Position numbers and translations under genes: made by a program
Shown here: positions 24,500-34,800 of the stretch, in pieces
Position numbering within the stretch: position 1 is the first letter of the stretch
How the letters are laid out: each line of letters starts with the position of its first letter
The notes under the pieces: generated by a model
Told to the model about the DNA's origin: nothing
Databases searched by the model: none
What the model saw: the letters and a program-made list of their open reading frames with translations, nothing else
Source of the DNA: Cladocopium goreaui
Lineage: Eukaryota; Sar; Dinophyceae; Suessiales; Symbiodiniaceae
Reading direction: 5' to 3'
Assembly (NCBI GenBank): GCA_947184155.2
Contig: CAMXCT020001840.1
Location: forward strand, 1 to 64,000
Length of the DNA: 64,000 nt

Positions 24500-26777
24500 C
24501 TGGATGGCTCTGATGGGGCAAAGCGTCAGGGTCCACGTTGTATCCGAAGGGTTTGCGTAGGTAGGTTGTGTGTTCCACCCATGGAAATTGGTGCAAGATG
24601 CCTAGCTGGTGACGTGGCGGGGAAGAAGCTCTCAGACCCGGGCTCACAACCAGACAGCTTTTGGCGGGATTGATGTGCAAGCCAAGTTGAGCAAGACAGT
24701 CCACAAAGGAAGGCAATAGCCGGAGTGCTTGCGTCCAACTGCTGAAGCACATGAGGATGTCGTCCACAAAGAGGAGCAACCAGAGTGGGGGAAACAGAGG
24801 CACATGACCCTGAGCTTCCCATTGTTGCAGCAAGTTTCCGATGGCGTGGTCGAGTGTGCGGGCAAAAAGCCCAGCGGAATGGCTTCCTCCTTGCGGTGTG
24901 CCGTTGGAGCTGTGCGTTTCCCAATGAGCATCAAGGAAAGAAAATTGGATTGTCTGATCCAGGAGGAGCTGCATCAGGCGCATGGCTTCATGCGATACTT
25001 GGGGTGGGAGGGTGGCCAAGAAGTTAGCTACACTTGCATGCCGAAGATTGTCGAAAGCGCCCTTGATGTCGAGCTTGAGGAAAAGAGGGGTCTTGTCCGT
25101 GACATTGGCCAAGGCAATCATGTGATGGGCGGCGAACAGAGCCTCAATGGGTTGGCCACCTGAAACTGCCCCAACTTGGACATGGAGGGGTGGCCAGTGG
25201 GAATGGATACGTCGCATCAGAATGCTCGCGAAAAGCTTCTGCAAAACTTCAAGGAGAAGTATGGGACGAATCTGGGATGCAGCGGTGGCACCCGGAGTCT
25301 CTGGCAGCAAGCACGCAATGCCTGTGAGAAGGGGAGGCGGGATGTCACCATCGATGAGCATTGCATTCAACAAGTTGAGAAGCATGCTGTGCCCTGTGGC
25401 GGTGCTTCCCATTGCCAGGAGGAACTCATTTGACATGCCACTTGCCCCGGATGTCTTCCCAAGCTTCAGGTTTGCAAGGGCAAGGCTAAGTTCTTCAGGT
25501 TGGAGGGGTGTTGGCTCGGTTTGGTCCATGTGTGCTTGTAGGGCTTCGATGTGATGGGAGCAGTCGGCTGTCCGGGTGGGAATGGGGGTGCTGCTGAAGA
25601 CTTCTTGGAAGTGGTTTTTTACGTTGTGTATTGCTCCCTGTAGGCTGCCGGAATGTGCTATGAGGTGGCTCCAATTGGCGGTTGGCTGGTGCTTCGCCTT
25701 GAGGAAAGCGATTGCCGAGGTATCACCTGAGGAGGCTGAGGTTTGCAGCTCAGAGAGCCATTGAGCCCGTTCAGCACGTCGAGTCGCAATGATGTGGCGC
25801 AACAGGGATGCACGTTGAAGAGCATTGGCAGTGGCGTTGCGGGCACGGCACAATTCCTTAAGAGCTGGAGAATCTTGGAATTTCCGACTGGGGAGACGAT
25901 ATTGACACTGGCGGGCAAGGCGGCAGAGTTGTGGCCAGTCAGGTGTGGCGGATTGGTGCTCAAGGCTGCGTTGGAGGCGCTGCAGGTCAACTTGCCAGCG
26001 GCCAGTGTGCTGCTTGTGACGGTAGCCTTGCCGTTGGGGAGGTTGGAAGAAAGTGGTTTCCCAGGTGATCAGTTTGCGGTCAGAAGGTAGGAGGCTGTCC
26101 ATGCCTTCGACAATAAGAGGGGAGGTTGGCAGGCAGGAAGGAGCAATGCAGCGCTCGAAGGCGGGGGTGAAGCCGACGAAGTCGTACACTCTGTGTTTCC
26201 AGGTGGGCTGCTCAGGAAGGCGAAACATGAGCCGTGCTTCGGCTTCGAGACAGGCGAGTGCGAGGGCCTGCTCATCCATGGGTTCCCGGTGAGGAGTGGC
26301 ATTCCAATCGCCCACTACTAAGGTTGGAAGGTGCTGGGTTCGCTGGAGCAACTGCCGCAATTCAGTGGTGGCAGCACTGTAGTCGGATAGTGGTTGGTGG
26401 TGGTGTGGCAAGTGGCCGGAGAACACCCAAAGTCTAAGCCCGCTTTTGTGGAGAATTTGGGCGCCGAGGAACCTCGTCCCCTTAAGGGTGTGGAGCACGG
26501 CAGTGGCAAAAGTTTTGTCCACCAGAATGGCTTGGCCATGGTGGCTGCTGAGTTGGTCAGTGGCTACAATCCAGTAGTCGCGCAACTCAACGTGCAGCTG
26601 CACATTGGGGTCATCGGCAGCCAAGAAGCCATCGGTGGTAAGCTTTCCTTGGGAGAGGCCACCGACTTCTTGCAGAGCGATTATGTCAAAGTGAATTCCC
26701 TGGTCTGACAACACATCAGCAATTTGAAACAAGGATTTCCCCCAGACATTCCACGAGGCAAGCTGTAGGATTTGCAC
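24414..26777 (-). CDS. LINE ORF2: AP-like endonuclease and reverse transcriptase
   Basis: 787 codons from ATG. The endonuclease (residues 1-240) shows N10 (LASWNVWG), E37 (IALQEVG), H122 (SGHLPHH), D157 and N159 (VVGDWNATP), D199 and SDRK at 232-235. The usual motif is S-D-H, so the last catalytic residue is probably changed to Arg. RT has D570 (LKLDIKGAFDNLRH), TPQGGSHSAG at 627-636 and the active site FVDD at 670-673. The protein nicks target DNA and primes reverse transcription there. Residues after about 745 are out of frame because of the shift near 24520. ORF1 lies 72 bases upstream, the usual two-ORF layout. Confidence 0.9.
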   Translation of the reverse strand: MQILQLASWNVWGKSLFQIADVLSDQGIHFDIIALQEVGGLSQGKLTTDGFLAADDPNVQLHVELRDYWIVATDQLSSHHGQAILVDKTFATAVLHTLKGTRFLGAQILHKSGLRLWVFSGHLPHHHQPLSDYSAATTELRQLLQRTQHLPTLVVGDWNATPHREPMDEQALALACLEAEARLMFRLPEQPTWKHRVYDFVGFTPAFERCIAPSCLPTSPLIVEGMDSLLPSDRKLITWETTFFQPPQRQGYRHKQHTGRWQVDLQRLQRSLEHQSATPDWPQLCRLARQCQYRLPSRKFQDSPALKELCRARNATANALQRASLLRHIIATRRAERAQWLSELQTSASSGDTSAIAFLKAKHQPTANWSHLIAHSGSLQGAIHNVKNHFQEVFSSTPIPTRTADCSHHIEALQAHMDQTEPTPLQPEELSLALANLKLGKTSGASGMSNEFLLAMGSTATGHSMLLNLLNAMLIDGDIPPPLLTGIACLLPETPGATAASQIRPILLLEVLQKLFASILMRRIHSHWPPLHVQVGAVSGGQPIEALFAAHHMIALANVTDKTPLFLKLDIKGAFDNLRHASVANFLATLPPQVSHEAMRLMQLLLDQTIQFSFLDAHWETHSSNGTPQGGSHSAGLFARTLDHAIGNLLQQWEAQGHVPLFPPLWLLLFVDDILMCFSSWTQALRLLPSFVDCLAQLGLHINPAKSCLVVSPGLRASSPPRHQLGILHQFPWVEHTTYLRKPFGYNVDPDALPHQSHPVDSCGIGQIPASSQAMPLATSCNNLQDA

Positions 26778-26849
26778 AGGCCGAACCGCTGAAGGACATC
26801 GCTGGTGTTGTGCTGCAGGAGCATGCTGGTGGCCAGGTGGGCTGGCGAG

Positions 26850-27932
26850 TCACTCAGGTTTGGGGTCGCCCAAGGCGCGCTGGAGCGCCGGAATTTCTTT
26901 GCCGGTGAGTTTGGACAACCTGGTGAGGTCTACAAAGAATGGCAGTTCATCTTGACTGCGGGGGTCGACGTACTGGGCTTCATGCACAGGTCTGCCAGAG
27001 CCAGATGGAAGGAGGAGATCAGATTTGCTGAAGGCGATGACTCGCATGTCCCGATACCAAAGGATTTGCTTGTTCCAGTCTATGTCAAGGTGTTCAAGGC
27101 TGGCGGGGTCGAGGATGGGTCGAAGGAGGTTGGCTGCATACTTGGTGGCACGGTTCTTCAGTCGTTTTTGGGCGCTCTTGTGTGGGGTCATCCAAGTAGC
27201 CTTGCCAGAACTGGGTATTGTGTGTTGGTCCTTGTGTTGTGTCTGCCATGCGATCATGCGGCGTTTTGCTTCTGTTGCTGGCTGGGGGGTCAGGATCAAA
27301 TGGCAAGCAGAGGCCCTGCGGCCATACACGATCACATCTGTGACTGACTCTTGGATGCCAAGCTTCGTGATGAGGTCCCGGGCTTCGGCCTCAACCTTTT
27401 CCCGTCTGGTGTCGAGGTGCCATCCACCAATGATTAGTCTGTTCCAATCCACCTCCAAGTCCATGGCCATCTGTGGGGTAATGGTGCCGGCTCGTGAGCG
27501 GTGTGGAGACAAGGTGGCCGCCCTGGGCGCTTCACTGCGATTGGGTGGGTTTATGATTGGTGGTGGTGCTGATGGTGTGCGCTGACGCGTGATGTCTTGG
27601 ACCTGCTGGGCGAGGCTGGTAACTTCAAGCTGGAGCTTGGTGATCTGGGATGGCTCGGCGCCTGATGAGGCATTATGGGTACTCTCAAGGGCTTGCAGGC
27701 GGGACTGAATGGACGTGAGTTCCAATGAGTTGGTGGCTAACTGGGCAGAGCGGGAGTCAACTGTGTCCGAGATGGTCTTCTGTTGTGCCTGGATCAGGTC
27801 GAGCTTTTGAACCAGGTTGTGCTCCATCTTCTGCATGAGAGCGTGGGTCATTTGAACAAGGTGGTGGGTGTTTGTCTCATCTGGGCTTGTGCGGGTGTCT
27901 GCTAGTGCTTCAAAAGGGTTGCTTATTTCCAA
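26850..27932 (-). CDS. LINE ORF1: coiled-coil and RRM-like RNA-binding protein
   Basis: 360 codons from an ATG (MEISNPFEALAD). Residues about 30-118 show heptad-like hydrophobic spacing (LQALESTHNASS, LQLEVTSLAQQVQDI), pointing to a coiled coil. After a Pro/Arg/Ser-rich hinge, residues 163-215 (RLIIGGWHLDTRREKV, VIVYGRRASACHLIL) have the beta-alpha-beta layout of an RRM-like domain, and the C-terminal part is basic. This is the architecture of L1-type ORF1 proteins, which coat the element RNA and act as chaperones. The frame is intact. Assignment rests on architecture and position before ORF2. Confidence 0.75.
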   Translation of the reverse strand: MEISNPFEALADTRTSPDETNTHHLVQMTHALMQKMEHNLVQKLDLIQAQQKTISDTVDSRSAQLATNSLELTSIQSRLQALESTHNASSGAEPSQITKLQLEVTSLAQQVQDITRQRTPSAPPPIINPPNRSEAPRAATLSPHRSRAGTITPQMAMDLEVDWNRLIIGGWHLDTRREKVEAEARDLITKLGIQESVTDVIVYGRRASACHLILTPQPATEAKRRMIAWQTQHKDQHTIPSSGKATWMTPHKSAQKRLKNRATKYAANLLRPILDPASLEHLDIDWNKQILWYRDMRVIAFSKSDLLLPSGSGRPVHEAQYVDPRSQDELPFFVDLTRLSKLTGKEIPALQRALGDPKPE

Positions 27933-28096
27933 TTCACCGCCTCAGTACTTCTTCTGTGGAGGGGATCCCAGTTGCATTGTCGGGCTTTGTTGTTGTCTCT
28001 CTTCTTCTTCAGCGTCAATATCGATGGGGGAGCTCATGGGAGAAACTGGATATATTTTATCTACCCTCCTGAAATTGTGGCTCGAGCCCAGTAAAC

Positions 28097-28118
28097 GCTT
28101 GAGCCGTAGCCATTTAGC
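28097..28118 (-). other. Spliced-leader-related sequence at the LINE 5' end
   Basis: On the plus strand this place reads CTTGAGCCGTAGCCATTTAG. It contains CCGTAGCCATTT, identical to twelve consecutive bases near the start of the dinoflagellate spliced leader. It also contains CTTGAGCC, the reverse complement of the leader's last eight bases GGCTCAAG. In LINE sense the tail GGCTCAAG therefore sits at the start of the leader region, with the leader head joined to it in inverted orientation. Confidence 0.5.
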
Positions 28119-28256
28119 ACACTACAATACAGAATACAATAATTACACCACACCACAACTACAACTACAACTAAAACTACACTACACTTCTTACACATTA
28201 CAGCTACAACTCCACTACACCACACTACAACTGAACCCAGTACACCACACTACATC
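28119..28256 (+). repeat. CTACA array, right of the LINE
   Basis: Continuation of the array interrupted by the LINE: ACTACAATACAG, then CTACAACTACAACTA and CCACACTACA units. It runs directly into repeat B. Confidence 0.85.
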
Positions 28257-28430
28257 CAGCAGTTGTGGGTGAGGTGACCACTGCAACCATTGCAACCACT
28301 CCCAAAAACAACTTCAACCACCTTTCGGTCCATCAGTGGATTCGCTCTGCCATCCGTGATTCACAATTACCAACCTCTCCTATAGGTTTCCTATTTTTGA
28401 AACTTCCGCCACCACCTTGCGCGGTACTAC
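28257..28430 (+). repeat. Repeat B, left copy
   Basis: About 170 bases that match, in inverted orientation and with few differences, 58092-58260. Shared blocks are GCAACCATTGCAACCACTCC, CCACCTTTCGGTCCATCAGT, TTCGCTCTGCCATCC and CTCCTATAGGTTTCCT. It lies at the end of a CTACA array at both places. The other copy ends in an A run, so this may be a SINE-like retroposon; GGTTCGCTC in the other copy is only a weak match to a pol III B box. Confidence 0.75.
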
Positions 28431-28439
28431 TGGTAATAC

Positions 28440-31400
28440 GGAGCTCTCTGTGGCTGGCAAGGCTGCAAAGCGATGGAGTGCACATATCATGTAAAAGTAT
28501 GTAGAACATTGTAGAGTGTGAGTCACCGTATGCAGCGAAGGCCAATGAACAAATGAAGCAGTCAATAAGCAGTCATGAAGCATCGGAATTTTCTCCAAGC
28601 CTACTTCATCATCTGCCAGTTTCCAGAAGGAGCCAAGTCTTGCGACAGGTTCTCCAGCACCAACTACCACCCTGACACTGCAAGGCATGATGGTCTAGCA
28701 TTGTCTGGCTCGGTCTAGCCGTTGGATACGAATACGCGGATCACGTCAAAAGCAAAAGTGTTGACCAAAACATGTCATTGCATCATGATTCATCATGATG
28801 ATTCAACATGATTCAACAAAAAATGATGAAACCCTTCCTTCAGGCCTTGCCCACGTGCAGTTCACTTCCTCGATGTGTTGTTGCAAGAGATTTGTGATGG
28901 CAGTGGCCTGACGCGACTGTGGCTGAGTGCATACAAACACACAAGCACCCGTATTGCATTTCGCAAGCAGTACTGTCGTGGAAATTTGGGATACATCGTA
29001 ATGGCAGAGCTTTTCAGAGTCGTAAACATCTCGATCACATGGCAAGGCTTAAGGCCATGCTAAGCTGCTAAGCCTTCTCCGATAAGGCAGCATGCCCTGA
29101 TGTGCTCGCATCCTTGAGAGCTGTTCCTGCCACACGCATCACAATTCATGCCAGTACAAAAGCGCCTAGAATTTGGAAACAAACATGTTCAAACTCAAAC
29201 AAGGAGTGTATTCGGATGTATTTGGCATCTTTGAAGCGTACTATAGCGTACTTTAACATTAAAAAAGGGATCAACATGTCATGGTCAGCAGCGCACCACA
29301 GCGCACCTAATCGGGTCGAACCCCTTTCACAGTTGGGATTCACCGCAGCCCTTGCGTGGGAAGGAATGCGAGAGGAATGTGTGAGGACAACGGATGGGAG
29401 GCTGGGAGCCCGGGGCATTCTTTGCGGCCAGCGTCTTTGATGTCTCTTCAGGTACATAAACTAAATCAGAATTACATGCTCGATCATGCGCGTTCATGTG
29501 TGCACTTTGCCCCATTTCTTTACCCCTTTCCTTTTTTACCTGTGATTTTGCAAATATCCAGAGCAAATGCTTAGGTGTTCGGAACAAAACAGCAGCACAC
29601 CAGCCAAAACTTGACAAACATTCAAAATTAGGCAGGCATGCAACACATTCTTTTGATCTCGTTGCTACATCGATGCTGCACAGCACCTTCAGTGTCCCCT
29701 GTGCAAATTGGAAACCAACCGGTGTGTCAGAAATGTTCGCCAAAATTCAAATCCTCCTGAATCTTAGCCAAAACTACCGGGCACAACATTCCTCACAGGG
29801 CACTCAACCCAGGACATCACGGAAAACCTGGCATGCTTCCTAATGAGCTCTGGTGCCAACCTAACCTACCCACTCTCCACATTGTCAAGGTAAAACGAGA
29901 AAATGATGGCCAGAAATGGCTAGAGCATGCTACGGCTATCCACTGCATCAAATGAGTTCCCCGGTGTTCGATGCGAGGATGACCTCACGTCCCCAAACGC
30001 TAAACGTTCCCTGCGCCCCCACGTTGAGCTGAGGCTCAGGAGCACTTCAAGCGCTATGGCTGCGTTGATTGCTGCGCGTTGCACTTTCCAGGACGGCACC
30101 TGCGACATTGCCCCAATGCAATTAAAATCAATTAAAGATAACTAAAGAATATATTACCGCTTGGCATGTGGATTTGGTAAATGCAGTTGCAATGTAGTTG
30201 AATGCAAACCATTGCAAATCATCGCCACGCCGTTGTTTCGGATTGCTCAATGAATGACGCAATGGAAACTCTTCAAATTCGCAATTTTCTCTCTATTGAG
30301 CATTGAGATGCATTAAGCGCAGTTTCATCGGATCGTTCAGGGCTTTCCAGCACCTTCCAGCACCACCCGTTTCTTGAAGTATGTTCGAACCATGTCGAAC
30401 CAATCCCAGTCATACAATCCAATGGGCAATCGAAGTTGCTTCTTGCTCTGAGCACTCAAGTATGGCTGGCGAGCACGATTGGTGTGAGATCTGTGGAAGC
30501 TTTTGGAAGTGGGTGAAATGGCTGTCTAAGGCATGGAGCACAGCCCACAAGGCCCACAAGATCAAGATCAGTTGGCCACATGGATCCACACGGCTGTCGT
30601 TGATCTGTGGATCCAAGGAAACTTGCCTAGAGCAAGCTCCGGACGTGGCTTCAAGACATTTCGAAACGCTCAGCTCCTATGGCTGAAAGCCTATGGTTCG
30701 TAGCAAAACATGAGACGATGGCCTTATGCTACTATATGTATCTATATGTCATTTATTGCCATCTTATTCTCGTGTCATTTGTGTCTATAGTATTCTATAG
30801 TGCATTAATGTGCATTATATCTCAGCACCCTTATGCCAGGCACGAGCTCCTCCATCCATGGTTGCAGCATGTTCAGTATGATATGCCTTGTAAGATGGAA
30901 GAACACCCTCCAAGCTGCTTTAAAGCTTCTGAGAATGTTCTGGCACCGTCAGGCACGGTGTTGTAACATAACTGAACATAAATGATTCAATTATGTCAAC
31001 AATATTCAACATGATTGAATGATAAATGCAGAGGGTCTGACAAGAGTCGGCCATGGTCTCCTCGTTGGTCTCTAAGAGACATTGTCGTGGTCGCAGTTCT
31101 GCAACTGGACCAGGTGGCACCACCGAAAGACATCAGCAAGATTCGGCAAACCCTGAAAATATAATAAAATATATGAAAATATGACCGAACATCATCTGAA
31201 CTACAACTTGCGGCACGCTGCTTTTGAAATCTTTTGAATTGCAACCAGCTATCCAGCAATCTGGTGCTCTAGGAATCAGGCCCTTAGAAACTTCAAGATA
31301 CGACGTGAAAAATTGCAGGTGTGTGTGTGTGTGGGTGTGCGCGCGTGTGTCCCATTAATACTGCGTTGCCTACGGTGCATCACGGAATGCTACGGATGTG

Positions 31401-31800
31401 CCAACTTTGCAAGAGAGTTCCAATGCACTGGCTTCGCCAAATTATTGGACAAGTCTTCCCAAGCTGCATTTGCAGTCTGAGCTTGTCACTGCTGATGCAA
31501 CAGCTGTGAGACAAACTGCGGTGCTGCTAGCTGCGCTGAACGCTTCTTCAACCTTCTTCATATTTCTTCACTTCATTCGACTGGTTGCACAACGCATCAC
31601 TTTTCGATCATCAGTTGATATCAGTCAAATTTGTCAAATTCAAACGGTCCTTCTCGACGTCATGTTGGCTAGGAGCTCAGACGACATAAGACGACAAATG
31701 GCGCAGCTGGCACCTACTGTGCATCCACAGTAATTATGATAGTTCATCTTCGATTCATCTTCGATTCTACGAAAACCTCTCTTGGACCAGTCTTGCAACA
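28440..31800. other. Region with only weak exon candidates
   Basis: No recognisable domain. Minus-strand stretches at about 29980-30100 (after an acceptor CGCAG, reading VPSWKVQRAAINAAIALEV) and 31030-31125 (VPPGPVAELRPRQC) look mildly protein-like and could be exons. A short CA/TG run lies at 31320-31350. Confidence 0.35.
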
Positions 31801-31809
31801 GAGTAAACA

Positions 31810-31893
31810 CTACACGGCAAAGCTCGAATTTGTCTCCACTGGCATCTTTTGTCTCTGCAACAGCGTTGAAAGCTGCTCCTGCATCCCGTCACG
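31810..31893 (-). CDS. Channel gene, terminal exon
   Basis: After the acceptor TTTCTGACACAG the frame reads RDGMQEQLSTLLQRQKMP and ends at TAG (31810-31812) after 27 codons. It starts in phase 0, matching the previous exon, whose 163 bases also end in phase 0. The sequence is coiled-coil-like, as in the tails of related channels. Confidence 0.6.
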   Translation of the reverse strand, partial: RDGMQEQLSTLLQRQKMPVETNSSFAV

Positions 31894-34800
31894 CTGTGTC
31901 AGAAAGAATCACGACAAAGGATCTCGACACTGAGAAAAGAAAATGAATGGTATGCTCCGCTACTAGTAATTATATAATGATGCAAGCATGCAAGAGACAG
32001 CGTAACTCTGTTTATCTTATGCTGCTGGTTAAAGTCAGATGCTCCGAATTTCAATATGACGTGGATTTCCGGGGGGGTCCCGTGGATGAGGTTATCCACA
32101 TGGACCCGCAGAAACATGGTCACTTTCAGACTTCAAATATCTAGATGAGATACCTTCCCCTTGCATACAATCCTGTCTTGTGATGTCTTACACTCCTGCA
32201 TCCTCATGTCGGCATCTGGGCGGTCCTTCATGATCTGCAGGGTGTCGTCTACATCTTTGATCGCCTCCTTGGTGATCTGATTCTCAAAGCCCATCTTTGC
32301 CACATCCAGGCTTTTCCTCACATAGTGAAGAGAAGAGAACAAGAATTAGTGTAGAGATGTGTAGAGTTAGTGTGAAGGCAAGTATGTCACAGCACCCTCC
32401 ATGTGGATCTTAGGCGACACCGTAATTGTTTGACAGCGTTCTATGCATGCGCTAAAGCGAATCCTTGCTCAAAGATAGACAGAGACCTGGGGTTAGAGAT
32501 GCACAACTCCACACATGTGCGTATATGTGGTGCATCTACGCATGCATTCACACATATGTCTATAGATAGACATACCCCCAAAAAAATGGGAAAAAAACGA
32601 TAAGTATGTGCAATGTATAAATACATATACACACACGTATACATATTATATTTTATGTATATAAATATAAATATATTAGAATCAGTATAAGTATATTATA
32701 TACTGTATATATACTAGAATATGTATCTGTATAAACGCAAAAATGTGGATGTTGTGTGGTGTCGCTCTATCGCTCTGTCGCTATGTCGCGCTCTCTCCCT
32801 CTCTCTTTCTCTCTCCCTTTATCTCTCTTCATCGCCTTTCTAGGAGATAGATATTGATTTGATTAGATTAGATCAGGTTGAATTTCATTGCAGTATCCAG
32901 CATAATATGGATTTAGATTTAGACTAAGTCAATAGATATTTTACAAGCATGCAGCATGTACATATAATATTGTATGTCTATATGCATATATTACATGCAT
33001 CATGTGTGCCTGTATCAAGTGACCTACAAAGTATACGTACATTTGATCCATCCCTTTACCCACTGTCTGTGCATCCTTTACTGTACCATCTTTACCATCT
33101 TGCAGTCCCTTCTAAACAATTCCATCCGTTCTTGCAGCATGGATGCAGCATGTGTGCTGTATTATGTTGCTTCAATGCAGAGTGGCACATGCAAAATTGT
33201 GTAATCAAACTGATTTGCTTATTGAAGGCGGCATAATGGAACATGAAGTAACCGTGCCGAATATGCCGCAATGTTAAGAAAGCACCCGTACAGATGGCAC
33301 AAAGTCAAAGAAAGAAAATGCATAGACACAGAATTTCAATGAAATACAATGATATATTGAGCGCACGAAGAAATGGTGCTCTGTCTGTTTGTTTAGGTTT
33401 GTTTGGGGTGCAACCAGCATGCACGACAAACTCGGCCAAAGGATCGCTGGACCATGCAACCTCATGCAGCCCGTGACAAATTCGTCCACATCTATAAATC
33501 CGCTGCCATCCGAGTCGATAATCTGACGGCTCAAGGAAGATGCTGATGAATTCCGATCGGCTTACAAAGGGATCTTGAACGTTCTTTACATACTTCGGAG
33601 CTTTTTGTGTGAATGCTCATGTATGCTCATGTGCTTTGATTTCTTTTGGGTTTTGATGCGAAGAATCTTGGCAAGTTTAAGCAAAGGTTTTCAATCCAGG
33701 ATTGGAACCAGCACAGTGATGCCAATATGTGCCAATATGTTCGGCGTGCCGCTTCCAGTGTCCAAATATGATAAGGAAATCAAATGAAATCAGCATCTTC
33801 ATGCGTTCAATATCGTTCAATGCTTTCTCCGCTCGTTTTTGTCGCACTTGTTGCAGCAATGCCTGGAAAAGTGTCATCACATCTTCGGTGTCAATGCCCA
33901 TGGATTGGAGGAAGCTGGACAACCTTAACACGGCAACCGGAAGAAAAAACGTGTCTCAACGTGTCTCAACACGTCTCACTCAACGTGTCTCAACATGTCT
34001 TAACGTGTCCCGCCAATTGGAACCGCTCTTGGCCGCACCTTGTTTGAACGGTGATGAAGCTGCTGTCAGCTGAATCATGAAACACATCTCTCTCTCTCTC
34101 TCTCTCTCTAGCTTTACACACGCAGGCATGTAAATAACACATTACACTTTCGCCTTGAATTGTGCGTTGCATTCAGCCAGTAATTCTATGTATATATATA
34201 GTTAAATAGCTAATCAGAACGACCGGAAAGCGAGCGGCTCCTGGCAACTAGCATCAGAGTGTGATATGACTGCATCAAGATGTGCCAAGCGCTTGCAATC
34301 GCTTGATCATCCAAGTAAACAGGATACAAGGCTGAACAGCTTGGAGTTATTCATAAAAAATATGCATTCAAGCGGCTTGTGAGCTGACATCGCTTCCTGG
34401 CAAAAGTCTCCAATATTCTCCAATGATCGGGGTAGAATTGCAATGGCCTTTCCTCTCTAGCTTTGGCCACCCACCTTAACAGCGCAACATCCCTGGAAAA
34501 AAGCAATACTTTTTAGCCAACAATGCCTCCAAATCTTCCATGGTGATTGATTTGTTGGACTTCTCATCGATCTCACGGAAAACGTTCTTCAGAACCTGTG
34601 CGCAAGTTGCACATTTCACAATCATACAGCCTTTCTGATGCCTAGCCCCGCGTGATTGTCTTTCTCGCCGATAAGCAATGCTTCAACTTGCTACATCTGG
34701 AAATTCCTCCCGGTTCATGCCATATTTACTACCTGAAAGGGACTGCATCTTTGACAACCTGTCCAAATGACCGGCACAGATATTGCCTGAACTTGGGCAG

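Larger units (their letters stand above)
23369..28118 (-). mobile_element. Non-LTR retrotransposon (LINE), nearly full length
   Basis: Sense is minus. The order is a 5' leader, ORF1 (coiled coil plus RRM-like), ORF2 (AP-type endonuclease plus RT) and a tail of nine A (T run at 23369-23377 on the plus strand). ACACTACA at 23361-23368 and at 28119-28126 abuts both ends and fits an 8-bp target-site duplication, although both flanks are CTACA arrays in which this string could recur by chance. ORF2 has one frameshift near 24520 and an in-frame TGA at 23879-23881. The inverted paralogue of this locus at 58.1-58.9 kb has no LINE. Confidence 0.88.

Noticed and set aside
34475-34491. A 17-base microexon between the first two EF-hand exons of the channel
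   Set aside because: It would need an intron of about 35 bases. A GT donor at 34509 joins the exons in phase and gives the expected EF-hand spacing without it.
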